Part shown: piece after piece, positions 8,560-17,996 of the stretch
Layout: each line of letters starts with the position of its first letter
Position numbering within the stretch: position 1 is the stretch's first letter
Source: Ignavibacteria bacterium
Lineage (GTDB): Bacteria; Bacteroidota; Ignavibacteria; Ignavibacteriales; Ignavibacteriaceae
Direction of reading: 5' to 3'
Assembly: GCA_030684555.1 (NCBI GenBank)
Contig: JAUXVN010000094.1
Span: 1 to 56,113, forward strand
DNA length: 56,113 nt
The notes under the pieces: model-generated
Told to the model about the DNA's origin: nothing
Databases searched by the model: none
The model's input: the letters and a program-made list of their open reading frames with translations, nothing else
Program-made: the position numbers and the translations under genes

Positions 8560-9483
8560 ATGAAAAAATTATTATTAGCCCTTTTTTTTATTGCCCCACT
8601 TATATTCATCTCATGTTCGAGAGATGAACCAGCAGCACCAACAACCCCTCCGGTTACGGTTGCGGAGACAATCAAAATTAATGAAGTTTATTCAAGAGGG
8701 GATGCTGCGAACCCTGATTGGATTGAAATTTATAATACAGGCTCATCTGCTGTAGATATCTCCGGTTATAAAATTTATGACAACGGGGGTGAATCAGGAA
8801 GTAAACCGAAAAAAGAATTTCCAACAGGTTCAGTTGTTCCTGCTACAGGTTTTTTGGTGATTGTTGTTGATGACACTTTAGATTCCGGTTTTGGTCTCGG
8901 CAGCGGTGGTGAAAAAGTATGGCTTGAGAAAGCTGATGGAACTGTAATTGACACAATAACTTTTCCTGCTCTCGGTGTTGATACATCATACGGAAGAAGA
9001 CCTGATGGTTCAGCGAACTGGGAGAAAATTACTCCAACTACTAAAGGTGTTACTAACGGAACAGGAAATGTTACTATTGTTCCTGTTGTATTGAATGAAA
9101 TCTTTTCACGCGGTGCCGATCCTGATTTCGATTGGATTGAAATATATAATCCTAATCCTGTTGCAGTTGATCTCTCCGGATACCTGATTTACGATGGCGG
9201 TGGAAATGCCGGAACAAAGCCTAAGTTAGCATTTGCGGCTGGTTCTGTTGTTCCCGCAAACGGATATTTTGTTATCGTTGTAGATATTCAAGATCCAGCA
9301 GGATTTGGTATTGGCAGCGGTGGTGATGAAGTTTGGTTAGAAAATGTATCAGGTACAGTTATTGATAATCAAGTTATCCCTGCGATGCCTGTAACAACTT
9401 CATCTTATTGCAGAATTCCTGATGGAAGTACGAATTGGCAAATCTCAAATACAATTACTAAGGGTGCTTCTAATCAACCTTAA
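8560..9483 (+). CDS. Lipoprotein with two lamin-tail (LTD) domains
   Basis: Lipoprotein signal: LLLALFFIAPLIFISC gives a lipobox with Cys at about residue 19. Two LTD repeats follow, each opening with a variant of INEVYSRG and PDWIEIYN and containing the GYKIYD and VPATGFLVIVVDD strands (about residues 40-165 and 175-300). LTD domains are extracellular immunoglobulin-like folds often attached to secreted nucleases and phosphatases; no catalytic domain is present here. AAGGAG precedes the ATG. It is the last gene of the phosphate operon and is followed by a hairpin, which suggests a surface role tied to phosphate acquisition (inference). Confidence 0.8.
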   Translation: MKKLLLALFFIAPLIFISCSRDEPAAPTTPPVTVAETIKINEVYSRGDAANPDWIEIYNTGSSAVDISGYKIYDNGGESGSKPKKEFPTGSVVPATGFLVIVVDDTLDSGFGLGSGGEKVWLEKADGTVIDTITFPALGVDTSYGRRPDGSANWEKITPTTKGVTNGTGNVTIVPVVLNEIFSRGADPDFDWIEIYNPNPVAVDLSGYLIYDGGGNAGTKPKLAFAAGSVVPANGYFVIVVDIQDPAGFGIGSGGDEVWLENVSGTVIDNQVIPAMPVTTSSYCRIPDGSTNWQISNTITKGASNQP

Positions 9484-9496
9484 AACAAATTAAGCA

Positions 9497-9524
9497 AAAG
9501 GGTTCAGATAACACTGAACCCTTT
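9497..9524 (+). terminator. Hairpin closing the phosphate operon
   Basis: Perfect 11-bp stem (9497-9507 with 9514-9524) around a 6-nt loop, starting 13 bp after the LTD lipoprotein stop. AAAGGGTTCAG pairs with CTGAACCCTTT. The downstream T-run is weak, so efficiency is uncertain. Confidence 0.65.
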
Positions 9525-9547
9525 AAGTTATCTAAGTGAGTTCAATA

Positions 9548-10303
9548 ATGAAATTGTTCGAATTAATTTTTAGTGTAATGATTCTTTCTCTCGTCGGTTG
9601 TAAAAGAGATGACCCGAGTGTGAACTCTAATAACAATTTGCCCGGATTAACGACTCTCACACCTATCGAAGTAATCAATCTTGGACTAAATATTGTCGAG
9701 CCTTCCGGTATAGCATATAACAAAAATACAAACTCATTATTTGTTGTTTCGGATGAACGTACAGATATCTACGAAATTGATTTTACCGGAAGAATAATTC
9801 GAACTATACCTACAGACGGTGATGATTTTGAGGGAATTGCATTCACAAAAAATTTCGATACGATTTATGTAGTCGAAGAAACCCGGCAATTAGTAACTTC
9901 TTATTTACTAACAGGACAAAAAATAAATTCCTTTTCTGTTAACGTAGCCACCAATCCTACGAAAGCTTTGGAAGGTATAACAATCGACAAAAACGGTTTA
10001 CTTTTTGTTCTGAATGAAAAAGACCCCAAAATGATTCTCGAATTTAAAGGAACAACTGAAGTCTCTCGAAAACTAATAAATGAAACAAAAGATATTTCAG
10101 ATATCTGCTATGACGAGACTGACGACTCGTTTTGGATTGTAAGTGATGAATCATCTAAAGTGATTAAAACGAACAGAGCAGGCCAAGTTTTAAAAGAATG
10201 GCTGCTGACTTATGACAAAGGAGAAGGAATCACTTTTGCAAATAATAAGATGTACATTGTACGGGATAGTGATGCTAAAATGTACGTTTACAATAAACCA
10301 TAA
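9548..10303 (+). CDS. SdiA-regulated-domain-like lipoprotein (beta-propeller)
   Basis: Lipoprotein signal with LSLVGC. The mature part has propeller strands of the SdiA-regulated/YjiK type: VEPSGIAYNKNTNSLFVVSD, then DDFEGIAF, ALEGITID, DISDICYDETDDSFWIVSDE and KGEGITF. These proteins form a beta-propeller on the cell surface or in the periplasm; no enzyme activity is established. An in-frame GTG at 9536 is an alternative start, but the ATG at 9548 opens the signal peptide cleanly. It has its own unit, since a hairpin precedes it. Confidence 0.7.
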   Translation: MKLFELIFSVMILSLVGCKRDDPSVNSNNNLPGLTTLTPIEVINLGLNIVEPSGIAYNKNTNSLFVVSDERTDIYEIDFTGRIIRTIPTDGDDFEGIAFTKNFDTIYVVEETRQLVTSYLLTGQKINSFSVNVATNPTKALEGITIDKNGLLFVLNEKDPKMILEFKGTTEVSRKLINETKDISDICYDETDDSFWIVSDESSKVIKTNRAGQVLKEWLLTYDKGEGITFANNKMYIVRDSDAKMYVYNKP

Positions 10304-10441
10304 AATTCTATTTTGAAGCGCATAAAATATGTTTGTTGAGATAAAGGTTAATATTAATAGCATGGATACATGCAAATAATAATAGTTAATTTTGAAATAT
10401 GAAATTTGAAAAGTCTACTTATTTAATAACCTGGAGTTAAT

Positions 10442-12016
10442 ATGAAAAAAAATACGAATCTTTTATTAGTTGTAGTTTTATCATTCGCCTGGTTGGGTAT
10501 CAACTATGCTCAATCAGTTGTGATGAATGAAATCTATTCAAGAGGTGTTGTTGATAATCCTGATTGGATTGAAATATACAACGGCACTTCATCATCGGTT
10601 GATTTAACCGGATACAAAATCTACGATAGTGGCGGACAAGCAGGTACAAAACCTAAAAAAGAATTTCCAGCAGGAACAACAATTCCAGCCGGTGGATTTT
10701 ATGTGATTGTAACAGATGATGCTGATGCAAGCGGTTTTGGGTTATCTAGTGCGGGTGAAACTGTATGGCTCGAAAATGCGTCAAGTACAGTTATCGATGA
10801 AGTTGCATTCACTGCAATGGATCTTACACAATCGTACGGCAGAATTCCTGACGGCGGTTCGTGGCAATTATTGAACACAATTACAAGAGGTGTGTCGAAT
10901 TTGTCTGGAATTGACTTTTCAGCAAAGTTAAATGAAATTTATTCTAGAGGAACAGTTGACGCTCCTGATTGGATTGAAATTTACAACTCATCTTCAGCAC
11001 AAATTGATATAAGTGGTTATAAAATTTATGATAGCGGCGGACAAGCCGGAACAAAACCAAAAAAAGAATTTGCAGCAGGAACAACAATTCCGGCTAATGG
11101 TTATTCAGTAATTGTAACCGATGATACATCAGCAAGTGGATTTGGTTTATCAAGTGGTGGTGAAACTGTTTGGTTTGAAAATGCTCAAGGTGTACTTCTT
11201 GACAGTATTGCTTTTACTGCAATGGATGTTACACAGTCATATGGAAGATACCCTGACGGATCTGCAAATCTTGCTCTATTAGACAGCATTACTCGCGGTT
11301 CATCAAATTATTTTATAGTCCCATCACACGTTAAAATGAATGAAATCTATTCAAGGGGAACAACTGATGCTCCTGATTGGATTGAAATTCACAACTCCGC
11401 TATATTTAATATGGATTTATCAGGTTATAAAATTTATGATAGTGGTGGAAATGCCGGGACAAAACCAAAGAAAGAATTTCCTTCAGGTGCAACTATTCCG
11501 GCAAACGGATTTTATGTTATAGTTACAGATGATGCTGATGCAAGCGGTTTCGGTTTATCAAGTGCAGGTGAAGAAGTTTGGTTCGAAGACCCCACAGGGG
11601 TTGTAGTTGATAATGTTGTTTTTACTGCAATGGAAACAACCCAATCTTATTCAAGAATTCCTGATGGCTCAGGTGATTGGCAGTTAGTAAATACTATTAC
11701 AAGAGGGGAAAGTAATAATCCTTCAGGTGTCGAAGATGAAAGTCTTAACGTTACAAATTTTGAATTATCACAAAATTATCCAAATCCCTTTAATCCATCA
11801 ACTTTGATTAAGTTCAGTATCCCGGAACAATCTCATGTAAAATTAACGATTTATAATGTTCTTGGTAATGAAGTTAAAACACTGATGAACGGATTCAAAA
11901 AAGCTGGAAATTATGTTGTCGAATTCAATGCTGGCGGTTTATCAAGCGGTGTTTATTTCTATACGCTATACGCGGGTAAATTTGTTGAGACAAAAAAATT
12001 AAACTTAATTAAGTAA
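10442..12016 (+). CDS. Secreted protein with three LTD domains and a T9SS sorting domain
   Basis: Signal peptide ending near INYAQS, three LTD repeats each starting KMNEIYSRG-like and PDWIEI (about residues 27-155, 160-290, 295-425), then a C-terminal type IX sorting domain from about residue 440 with SQNYPNPFNPSTLIKFSIPE and a final KKLNLIK. The cargo should be exported by Sec, then moved to the surface or medium by T9SS. The three repeats are closely similar to each other and to the neighbouring LTD genes, so unequal recombination is likely. No enzymatic motif is visible. GGAG precedes the ATG. Confidence 0.85.
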   Translation: MKKNTNLLLVVVLSFAWLGINYAQSVVMNEIYSRGVVDNPDWIEIYNGTSSSVDLTGYKIYDSGGQAGTKPKKEFPAGTTIPAGGFYVIVTDDADASGFGLSSAGETVWLENASSTVIDEVAFTAMDLTQSYGRIPDGGSWQLLNTITRGVSNLSGIDFSAKLNEIYSRGTVDAPDWIEIYNSSSAQIDISGYKIYDSGGQAGTKPKKEFAAGTTIPANGYSVIVTDDTSASGFGLSSGGETVWFENAQGVLLDSIAFTAMDVTQSYGRYPDGSANLALLDSITRGSSNYFIVPSHVKMNEIYSRGTTDAPDWIEIHNSAIFNMDLSGYKIYDSGGNAGTKPKKEFPSGATIPANGFYVIVTDDADASGFGLSSAGEEVWFEDPTGVVVDNVVFTAMETTQSYSRIPDGSGDWQLVNTITRGESNNPSGVEDESLNVTNFELSQNYPNPFNPSTLIKFSIPEQSHVKLTIYNVLGNEVKTLMNGFKKAGNYVVEFNAGGLSSGVYFYTLYAGKFVETKKLNLIK

Positions 12017-12108
12017 TCTTTACAATTTCTTAACATAAGTTCTGTTCTGATTAGAGTAAATTTATGTTGAAGAAATTAATTGTTATCTAAGTAAATAAAG
12101 GAGTAATA

Positions 12109-13962
12109 ATGAGAAAAGTATTATTCTCATGTATGCTAATTCTAAGTCAGTTCGCTATTAGCGGGTTAACTTATGCTCAAACTGTTCTTATGAATGAAAC
12201 ATTTTCAAGAGGTACTGTCGATAATCTTGATTGGATTGAAATCTATAACCCTACTAGTGCTGCCATTGATATAAGTGGTTACAAGATTTATGATAGTGGT
12301 GGTCAAGCCGGAACAAAACCTAAAAAAGAATTCCCTGCAGCTACATCGATTCCTGCTTATGGATATTTTGTGATTGTTACCGATGATACTTCTGAAAGCG
12401 GATTCGGTATTTCTAATAGCGGTGAATGGGTTTGGTTGGAGAATGCCTCCGGTACAGTTATAGATAGCTTTTTGATTCCTGCTCTCGCTGCCGGACAAAC
12501 TGCTGCCAGAACTCCTGATGGTGGTACTTTATGGAAAGTTGTTACTACAATTACAAGAGGAAAATCAAATGTTGTGTTAACATCACTTTTATTACCTCAA
12601 TTCATTCAAGGGGCATCTACAACAAATAATAATAGAACTCCGTATGCATTCAGAGTAAAAATTGATAACCTTGCCCCTAATACTACCTATAGATATATTA
12701 ATCAAGTTGTAACATACGCTGACGGTGCAACTACAAGCGGAGCGGGAAACGTAGTTTTTGTTTATTCTGATTCATTAGTTCGTTCATCCGGACCATCACT
12801 CAATAATTCAGGTCCTTTCGGAATACTTACTACCGATGCAGACGGAAGTCACACAGGCTGGTATATTACAGAACCGACAGGTAATGCTCGTTTTACATCC
12901 GGTAATTATATTTCAATGCGTATCAGATTAAATAATGGTGCAGATGGAACAGTTGCTGTTACATGGGTTACATCAGATTCAGTAAAAGTTATCGATTATG
13001 GTACAGATGCCGGGACAACTAAAGGAACAGGTATTTATGGACCTTCCGGTGCAGCCCCAAAAGATTTCGTTTTTTTATATGATAATGTTGATGGAGACGG
13101 AAGACCATTAGCTGGTGTAATTGTAGAAAACGATGGTATTGCTCTATCTAGCGTAACAAGCATCGCATTGTTTTATCGTGATAGTGTTGATGCAAAAGAT
13201 GGTTATTGGGGAACAATAATTCCCAACGATTTGGCGGGTGGTGTAAAAAGAATTGAACGAAGATTATTCGCTGATGGTTCATTACATCCGGTTGTAGGAA
13301 CTGATGTTGATGGCATTTGGCCAAGTGGTGCTAATACAGTTAATCCGTTAGGCGGTTTAACCGCAATCAGAATTGATTTTGATGACGCTCCTGTTCCGGT
13401 TGAATTAACATCCTTTACCGCTCAAACAATTGATAACAATGTTGTATTAAACTGGTCAACTGCTACTGAAATAAATAATTCAGGTTTTGATGTTGAAAGA
13501 AAATCCGGTAATTCTGAATTTTCAAAAATAGGATTTGTTTCCGGCCATGGAACTACTGCAAATATTAGCAGCTACACATTTACCGATAACAATATTGATG
13601 CAACTTCATATACTTACCGCTTAAAACAAATCGATTTTGACGGAAGTTCTACTTATTACAATGAAATAGTTGTTAATGCTGATGGTATTTTGACTCCAAC
13701 TCAATTTTCACTCGGACAAAATTATCCCAATCCATTTAATCCATCTACAAAAATTGAGTTTAGTGTTCCTTTCCAAACTCAAGTGACTTTGAAGATTTAT
13801 GATGTTCATGGCTCTGAAGTAAGAACATTGGTTAATGAAGTTAAATCTGCCGGTAATCATCAGATTCAATTTAATGCATCTGACCTTGCAAGTGGAATTT
13901 ATTTCTACAAGATGAATGCAGGTGGTTTTGTTAGCAGCAAAAAGTTAATACTGATAAAATAA
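12109..13962 (+). CDS. Secreted protein with one LTD domain and a T9SS sorting domain
   Basis: Signal peptide ending near GLTYAQT, an LTD domain (about residues 28-155), a middle region of unknown beta-rich character (about 160-425), a segment PVPVELTSFTAQTIDNNVVL leading into a common FnIII-like linker of T9SS cargo, and the sorting domain GQNYPNPFNPSTKIEFSVP with a terminal KKLILIK. AAGGAG precedes the ATG. No catalytic residues are recognised. Its LTD is close to those of the two upstream genes, so the three probably arose by local duplication. Confidence 0.85.
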   Translation: MRKVLFSCMLILSQFAISGLTYAQTVLMNETFSRGTVDNLDWIEIYNPTSAAIDISGYKIYDSGGQAGTKPKKEFPAATSIPAYGYFVIVTDDTSESGFGISNSGEWVWLENASGTVIDSFLIPALAAGQTAARTPDGGTLWKVVTTITRGKSNVVLTSLLLPQFIQGASTTNNNRTPYAFRVKIDNLAPNTTYRYINQVVTYADGATTSGAGNVVFVYSDSLVRSSGPSLNNSGPFGILTTDADGSHTGWYITEPTGNARFTSGNYISMRIRLNNGADGTVAVTWVTSDSVKVIDYGTDAGTTKGTGIYGPSGAAPKDFVFLYDNVDGDGRPLAGVIVENDGIALSSVTSIALFYRDSVDAKDGYWGTIIPNDLAGGVKRIERRLFADGSLHPVVGTDVDGIWPSGANTVNPLGGLTAIRIDFDDAPVPVELTSFTAQTIDNNVVLNWSTATEINNSGFDVERKSGNSEFSKIGFVSGHGTTANISSYTFTDNNIDATSYTYRLKQIDFDGSSTYYNEIVVNADGILTPTQFSLGQNYPNPFNPSTKIEFSVPFQTQVTLKIYDVHGSEVRTLVNEVKSAGNHQIQFNASDLASGIYFYKMNAGGFVSSKKLILIK

Positions 13963-13991
13963 AATCTTATAATTAATAACTACTTAAAAGC

Positions 13992-14017
13992 AGAGGCGTC
14001 ACAACCTCTCCTTTTTT
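13992..14017 (+). terminator. Probable rho-independent terminator after the LTD/T9SS gene
   Basis: AGAGG (13992-13996) pairs with CCTCT (14005-14009) across an 8-nt loop and is followed by CCTTTTTT. The stem is short, so this is a modest candidate. Confidence 0.5.
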
Positions 14018-14117
14018 ATGACTATTCTATAAGCTCTTTTTTTCTTACTTCATAATTATATTATTCTTAATTTTGTTCAGCTAAATTAATAATGCTCAAC
14101 TGAACGGAACTATCAAC

Positions 14118-16508
14118 ATGAAAAAAATTATTTTACTTCTTCTTTTAACATTCTCATTAACCTTGTCTCAAACGACCATCCCGAAATATGAAATGCGGGG
14201 AGTGTGGATCGCATCACTCGGGATTGATTGGCCAAGCAATACCGGCACTACTACCACGGTAATGAATGAGCAAAAAAATCAACTTCAAACTATTCTTAAT
14301 TCACACAGAAGTTACGGTTTGAATGCAGTCTATTTTCATATTCGTCCATTGTGTGATGCTGCATATAAAAGCTCAATTGAACCATGGTCAAGATTTATTA
14401 CCGGGCAACAAGGTGCCGCACCAACAGACCCAACTTATGATCCGTTACAATTTGCAATTGAAGAATCGCACAAACGTGGAATGGAACTTCATGCATGGTT
14501 AAATCCTTACAGAGCATTACAAACATCTGGAAGTGTGAGTAGTTTGTCGCCTAATCATGTTATAAATACTCATCCGGAGTGGATAATAAAATGTAATGGA
14601 ACTGAATATCGATTTTTAAATCCGGGACTTCCTGAAGTAAGAAATTATGTAACTTCAATTGTTATGGATATAGCAAGACGATATAATGTTGATGGAATTC
14701 ACTTTGATGATTACTTTTATCCCTATTCTGAATATGGGGCTTTTAATGATGACGCAGCTTTTCAACTTTATCCAAATGGATTTACAGATAAAGCCTCATG
14801 GCGAAAAAACAATGTTAATCTTTTGTTAAAAATGCTAAACGACAGTTTAAAAGCAGTTAAACCGTATGTTAAATTTGGAGTAAGTCCTTCCGGTAATCCT
14901 TCAGTTAATAATAGTATTTTTATTACTCCGGCTGATTGGTTAAAAGGGCAATATCGTGATGTAAATGGTATCCTTCAACAAGGGGATCCATATATCGACT
15001 ATATTATGCCGCAGCTTTACTGGGTTTCTTATAATAATCAACTTGGAAATTGGTCGGGCACAACATTTTTGAATGGAAGAGATTTATACATAGGACTGCC
15101 TGCTTATCGTTATGTAGAATCAGGGTGGTCGCCTAGCGAAATCTCATGGGAAATGAAAACTAACAGGTCAACTCCAACAATAAAAGGGGGAGTATTTTTT
15201 AGTTCGAGAAGTCTTATAAGTAATTTAGCAGGATGTAATGATTCACTCGAATATAATTATCATTCTCAACCTTCAATTACGCCGAAAATGGCATGGCTGC
15301 CGGGGAGTAATACTCAACCGAATGCACCAACTAATCTGCGTTATGAATATAATTTATCGACAAGTAACTACGAACTTCTCTGGGATAAACCAACTGCAAC
15401 ATTAAACGGTGATACAGCAGTCTCGTATCTTGTTTATAGATTTACTTCATCACAAGGAAATGTGAATGAACAAAAAAATATTTTCGGTCATACAGGCGTT
15501 GAATCTCTAGAACCAACTTACGCCAGATTTTCTGTTACAGAAGGAAATTATTATGGAGTAACTGCATTCGATAGATATTCAAATGAAAGCAGTTTAAGCA
15601 ACATAATTTTGTTTGATACAACCGGATTAATTCCCGGTTCACCTAATTTGTTAACACCGGCAAACGGAGCCAATAATTTGACATCAACAACTACATTGAG
15701 TTGGAGTGCTGTTCCTAACACTTTACGATATAGAGTTCAAGTTGCTAAGGATTTGCTTTTTACTGACATTATCTACGACTTGAGAGAATATCGATCAACA
15801 TCAGCCGTTTTTTCAAAAATTGCAGCAAGTAATACTTACTATTGGCGAGTAAGAGCTTACGGTTTTGGCGGCGGTGGTGAATATTCTGCAATACATACTT
15901 TTAAATCGGGTATTCCTTCTACACCAACATTACTCGAACCGACACATGCTAATTTGAATGTTCCATTAAATCCGACATTTAAATGGACATCAATTGATAA
16001 TGCAGCTAACTATAAATTTCAACTTGCCACAAATAGTAATTTTTCTACCGGCGTGATCAAAGATACTACTGTTAATGATACAACAATTTATGTGGAAAAT
16101 CTTGAACCTCTCAAAAATCATTTTTGGAGAGTTGCTGCTTCAAACCCAATTGGTACAAGTGCATGGACTCAATACTTTGGCTTTAAAACCGGAACTACAA
16201 TTGTTGGAACAGATGAAGAAAAAGTAAATCCAGCGAACTTTAAACTTGATCAGAACTATCCTAATCCATTTAATCCTTCAACTCTAATTAATTATGAAGT
16301 ACCCGCAGCAGGCTTAATTAGGCTAAGTGTCTTTGATGTTATGGGACGTGAGGTAGCTGAACTTGTTAATGAGATGAAAACACCGGGGAAATATTCCGTT
16401 GAGTTTAATACATCTGCTTACGGTGAAAATTTTTCAAGTGGAGTTTATTTTGTTGAATTAAGAAGCGGAACTTTCCGTTCGGTGAAAAAACTTATGTTCC
16501 TTAAATAA
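14118..16508 (+). CDS. GH10-like (GHL10/DUF187) glycoside hydrolase with T9SS sorting domain
   Basis: Signal peptide, then a TIM-barrel domain of the glycosyl-hydrolase-like 10 family: MRGVWIASLGIDWPS, LNAVYFHIRPLCDAAY, HAWLNPYRAL, VDGIHFDDYFYP and DYIMPQLYWVS (about residues 25-370). Acidic residues in GIHFDDY are probable catalytic candidates. Two fibronectin-like domains follow (about 500-690), with ANTYYWRVRAYG and LKNHFWRVAASN, and then the sorting domain DQNYPNPFNPSTLINYEVP. Family members act on peptidoglycan or other glycans outside the cell; the substrate here is not known. The gene stands alone between a terminator and the YdjC-type gene. Confidence 0.88.
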   Translation: MKKIILLLLLTFSLTLSQTTIPKYEMRGVWIASLGIDWPSNTGTTTTVMNEQKNQLQTILNSHRSYGLNAVYFHIRPLCDAAYKSSIEPWSRFITGQQGAAPTDPTYDPLQFAIEESHKRGMELHAWLNPYRALQTSGSVSSLSPNHVINTHPEWIIKCNGTEYRFLNPGLPEVRNYVTSIVMDIARRYNVDGIHFDDYFYPYSEYGAFNDDAAFQLYPNGFTDKASWRKNNVNLLLKMLNDSLKAVKPYVKFGVSPSGNPSVNNSIFITPADWLKGQYRDVNGILQQGDPYIDYIMPQLYWVSYNNQLGNWSGTTFLNGRDLYIGLPAYRYVESGWSPSEISWEMKTNRSTPTIKGGVFFSSRSLISNLAGCNDSLEYNYHSQPSITPKMAWLPGSNTQPNAPTNLRYEYNLSTSNYELLWDKPTATLNGDTAVSYLVYRFTSSQGNVNEQKNIFGHTGVESLEPTYARFSVTEGNYYGVTAFDRYSNESSLSNIILFDTTGLIPGSPNLLTPANGANNLTSTTTLSWSAVPNTLRYRVQVAKDLLFTDIIYDLREYRSTSAVFSKIAASNTYYWRVRAYGFGGGGEYSAIHTFKSGIPSTPTLLEPTHANLNVPLNPTFKWTSIDNAANYKFQLATNSNFSTGVIKDTTVNDTTIYVENLEPLKNHFWRVAASNPIGTSAWTQYFGFKTGTTIVGTDEEKVNPANFKLDQNYPNPFNPSTLINYEVPAAGLIRLSVFDVMGREVAELVNEMKTPGKYSVEFNTSAYGENFSSGVYFVELRSGTFRSVKKLMFLK

Positions 16509-16567
16509 GAATAGATTGATTGCTATTAAAGTTCTAAGACACTATGAAATATTTATTGGAAATTTAT

Positions 16568-17455
16568 ATGTTAAAGTTTCGCATTATTATTTTGGCTTTT
16601 ATTTTTTGCGGTTTTAGTAATGCTCAGACAATTGATGAAAATCCCACAGCTCTTTTAATTAGGTGTGATGATGCCGGAATGTCAAACTCTACTAATCTTG
16701 CTTTGGAGAAAATGATAAAAACCGGAATTCCATTTTCAACTTCAGTAATGTTTGTTTGTCCATGGTATCAACAGACTGTCGATATTTTAAAAGAAAATCC
16801 ACAAGTTTCTGTTGGTGTTCACTTAACTCTTAATGCCGAATGGAAAAATTTCAGATGGGGACCAATTTTAGGAAAAGAAGTTTTTTCACTTACCGATAAA
16901 GAAGGATTCTTTTTCCCTTCACGCAAATTATTCTATGAAAATAATCCAACTCTAATTGATATTGAAAAAGAATTAAGAGCACAAATTGAAAGAGCGGTTA
17001 ATTCCGGTATCCGTATTGATTATATCGATTACCACATGGGAACCGCAGTTGACAAACCCGAATCCAGAGCTATTGTTGAAAAGTTGGCAAAAGAATTTAA
17101 ACTGGGAATCTCCCGTTACTTTGCTGAGGTGGATGTTGATAATATGTACTCGGCTCCTATTGATAAAAAGAAAGAGAGCTTGATAGAAATAGTTTCTGAC
17201 AAATTGAATAAAGATAATATCAATCTTATCGTCTGTCACATCGGAATTGATAACGATGAATTGCGAGCAATGATTGATCTTAATCCGTCTGGTCCCCCTG
17301 AAATGAGTCGTCACAGACAAGGAGAATTAGATGCATTAACTTCTACCGAATTTCGTGAATTGCTGAAAATTAAAAACATCAAACCAATTACTTATCGTGA
17401 CCTTATCTTACAACATGGACTTGAGAATATGAAAAGTAATCAAAGTGGTTATTGA
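16568..17455 (+). CDS. Secreted ChbG/YdjC-family carbohydrate deacetylase
   Basis: YdjC/ChbG fold: LLIRCDDAGMSNSTN carries the metal-binding Asp pair, SVGVHLTLN and DYIDYHMGTA the metal-binding His residues, and LIVCHIGIDNDELRA the C-terminal conserved site. The family removes acetyl groups from small sugars such as chitin disaccharide. A signal peptide (MLKFRIIILAFIFCGFSNAQ) is only sensible from the ATG at 16568, which has TTGGAA upstream, rather than the in-frame ATG at 16544. Closely behind the GH10-like gene, so both may handle the same extracellular glycan. Confidence 0.85.
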   Translation: MLKFRIIILAFIFCGFSNAQTIDENPTALLIRCDDAGMSNSTNLALEKMIKTGIPFSTSVMFVCPWYQQTVDILKENPQVSVGVHLTLNAEWKNFRWGPILGKEVFSLTDKEGFFFPSRKLFYENNPTLIDIEKELRAQIERAVNSGIRIDYIDYHMGTAVDKPESRAIVEKLAKEFKLGISRYFAEVDVDNMYSAPIDKKKESLIEIVSDKLNKDNINLIVCHIGIDNDELRAMIDLNPSGPPEMSRHRQGELDALTSTEFRELLKIKNIKPITYRDLILQHGLENMKSNQSGY

Positions 17456-17463
17456 AGATAGTT

Positions 17464-17681
17464 TCATCTGATTAAATTGAAATTAATTTTTCCGTTCTCA
17501 TCGCTTATAACCGTGATATACTGGTGTAATTGCTTATAACTCTTTTCGCGATGTAGACTTCCTTAATCAGACTTTTCCTATCGGGCTGTATGATGTTACT
17601 ATTCTCTGTAAATCTTACTTCATATACTTCCCATTCGGGCGTTAATTGTAAAATTTGGTTTATAAATTCTGTATTCTCCAT
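17464..17681 (-). pseudogene. Frameshifted remnant of a small unidentified gene
   Basis: From an ATG at 17681 the minus strand reads MENTEFINQILQLTPEWEVY and on to a stop at 17505. A second frame takes over after roughly 17580 and reads SYKQLHQYITVISDENGKIN to a TGA at 17464. The two halves look like one protein of about 70-80 residues broken by a frameshift. The N-terminus is faintly like ISL3-type transposase starts, but that is not firm. The remaining gap 17682-17996 is AT-rich with no gene seen. Confidence 0.35.
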
Positions 17682-17996
17682 ATAACAAAATTAATTACTT
17701 TTCACACCATTAGCGGTAGAACTATAAAAATTTAATACGTAAATCAGTTTATAAGTTTATTTTACTAAAGTAATAACGCTATTAATCCGGGGGTAGATAG
17801 AAGAGTATATTTAAAACAATTTTAACAGTTAAAAAAAAGCATTTGAGCAAATTAAAATAATTGTAAGCATTTTAAGACAGATTTAATAATCAACTGTCGC
17901 AGCAAGAAGACAAATTACAAGATATTTAAATAGATTCTTATTTTTTTTAAAGGCATAATCTTTGAATAATATTTGAAAAACATAAAGGATTATACT

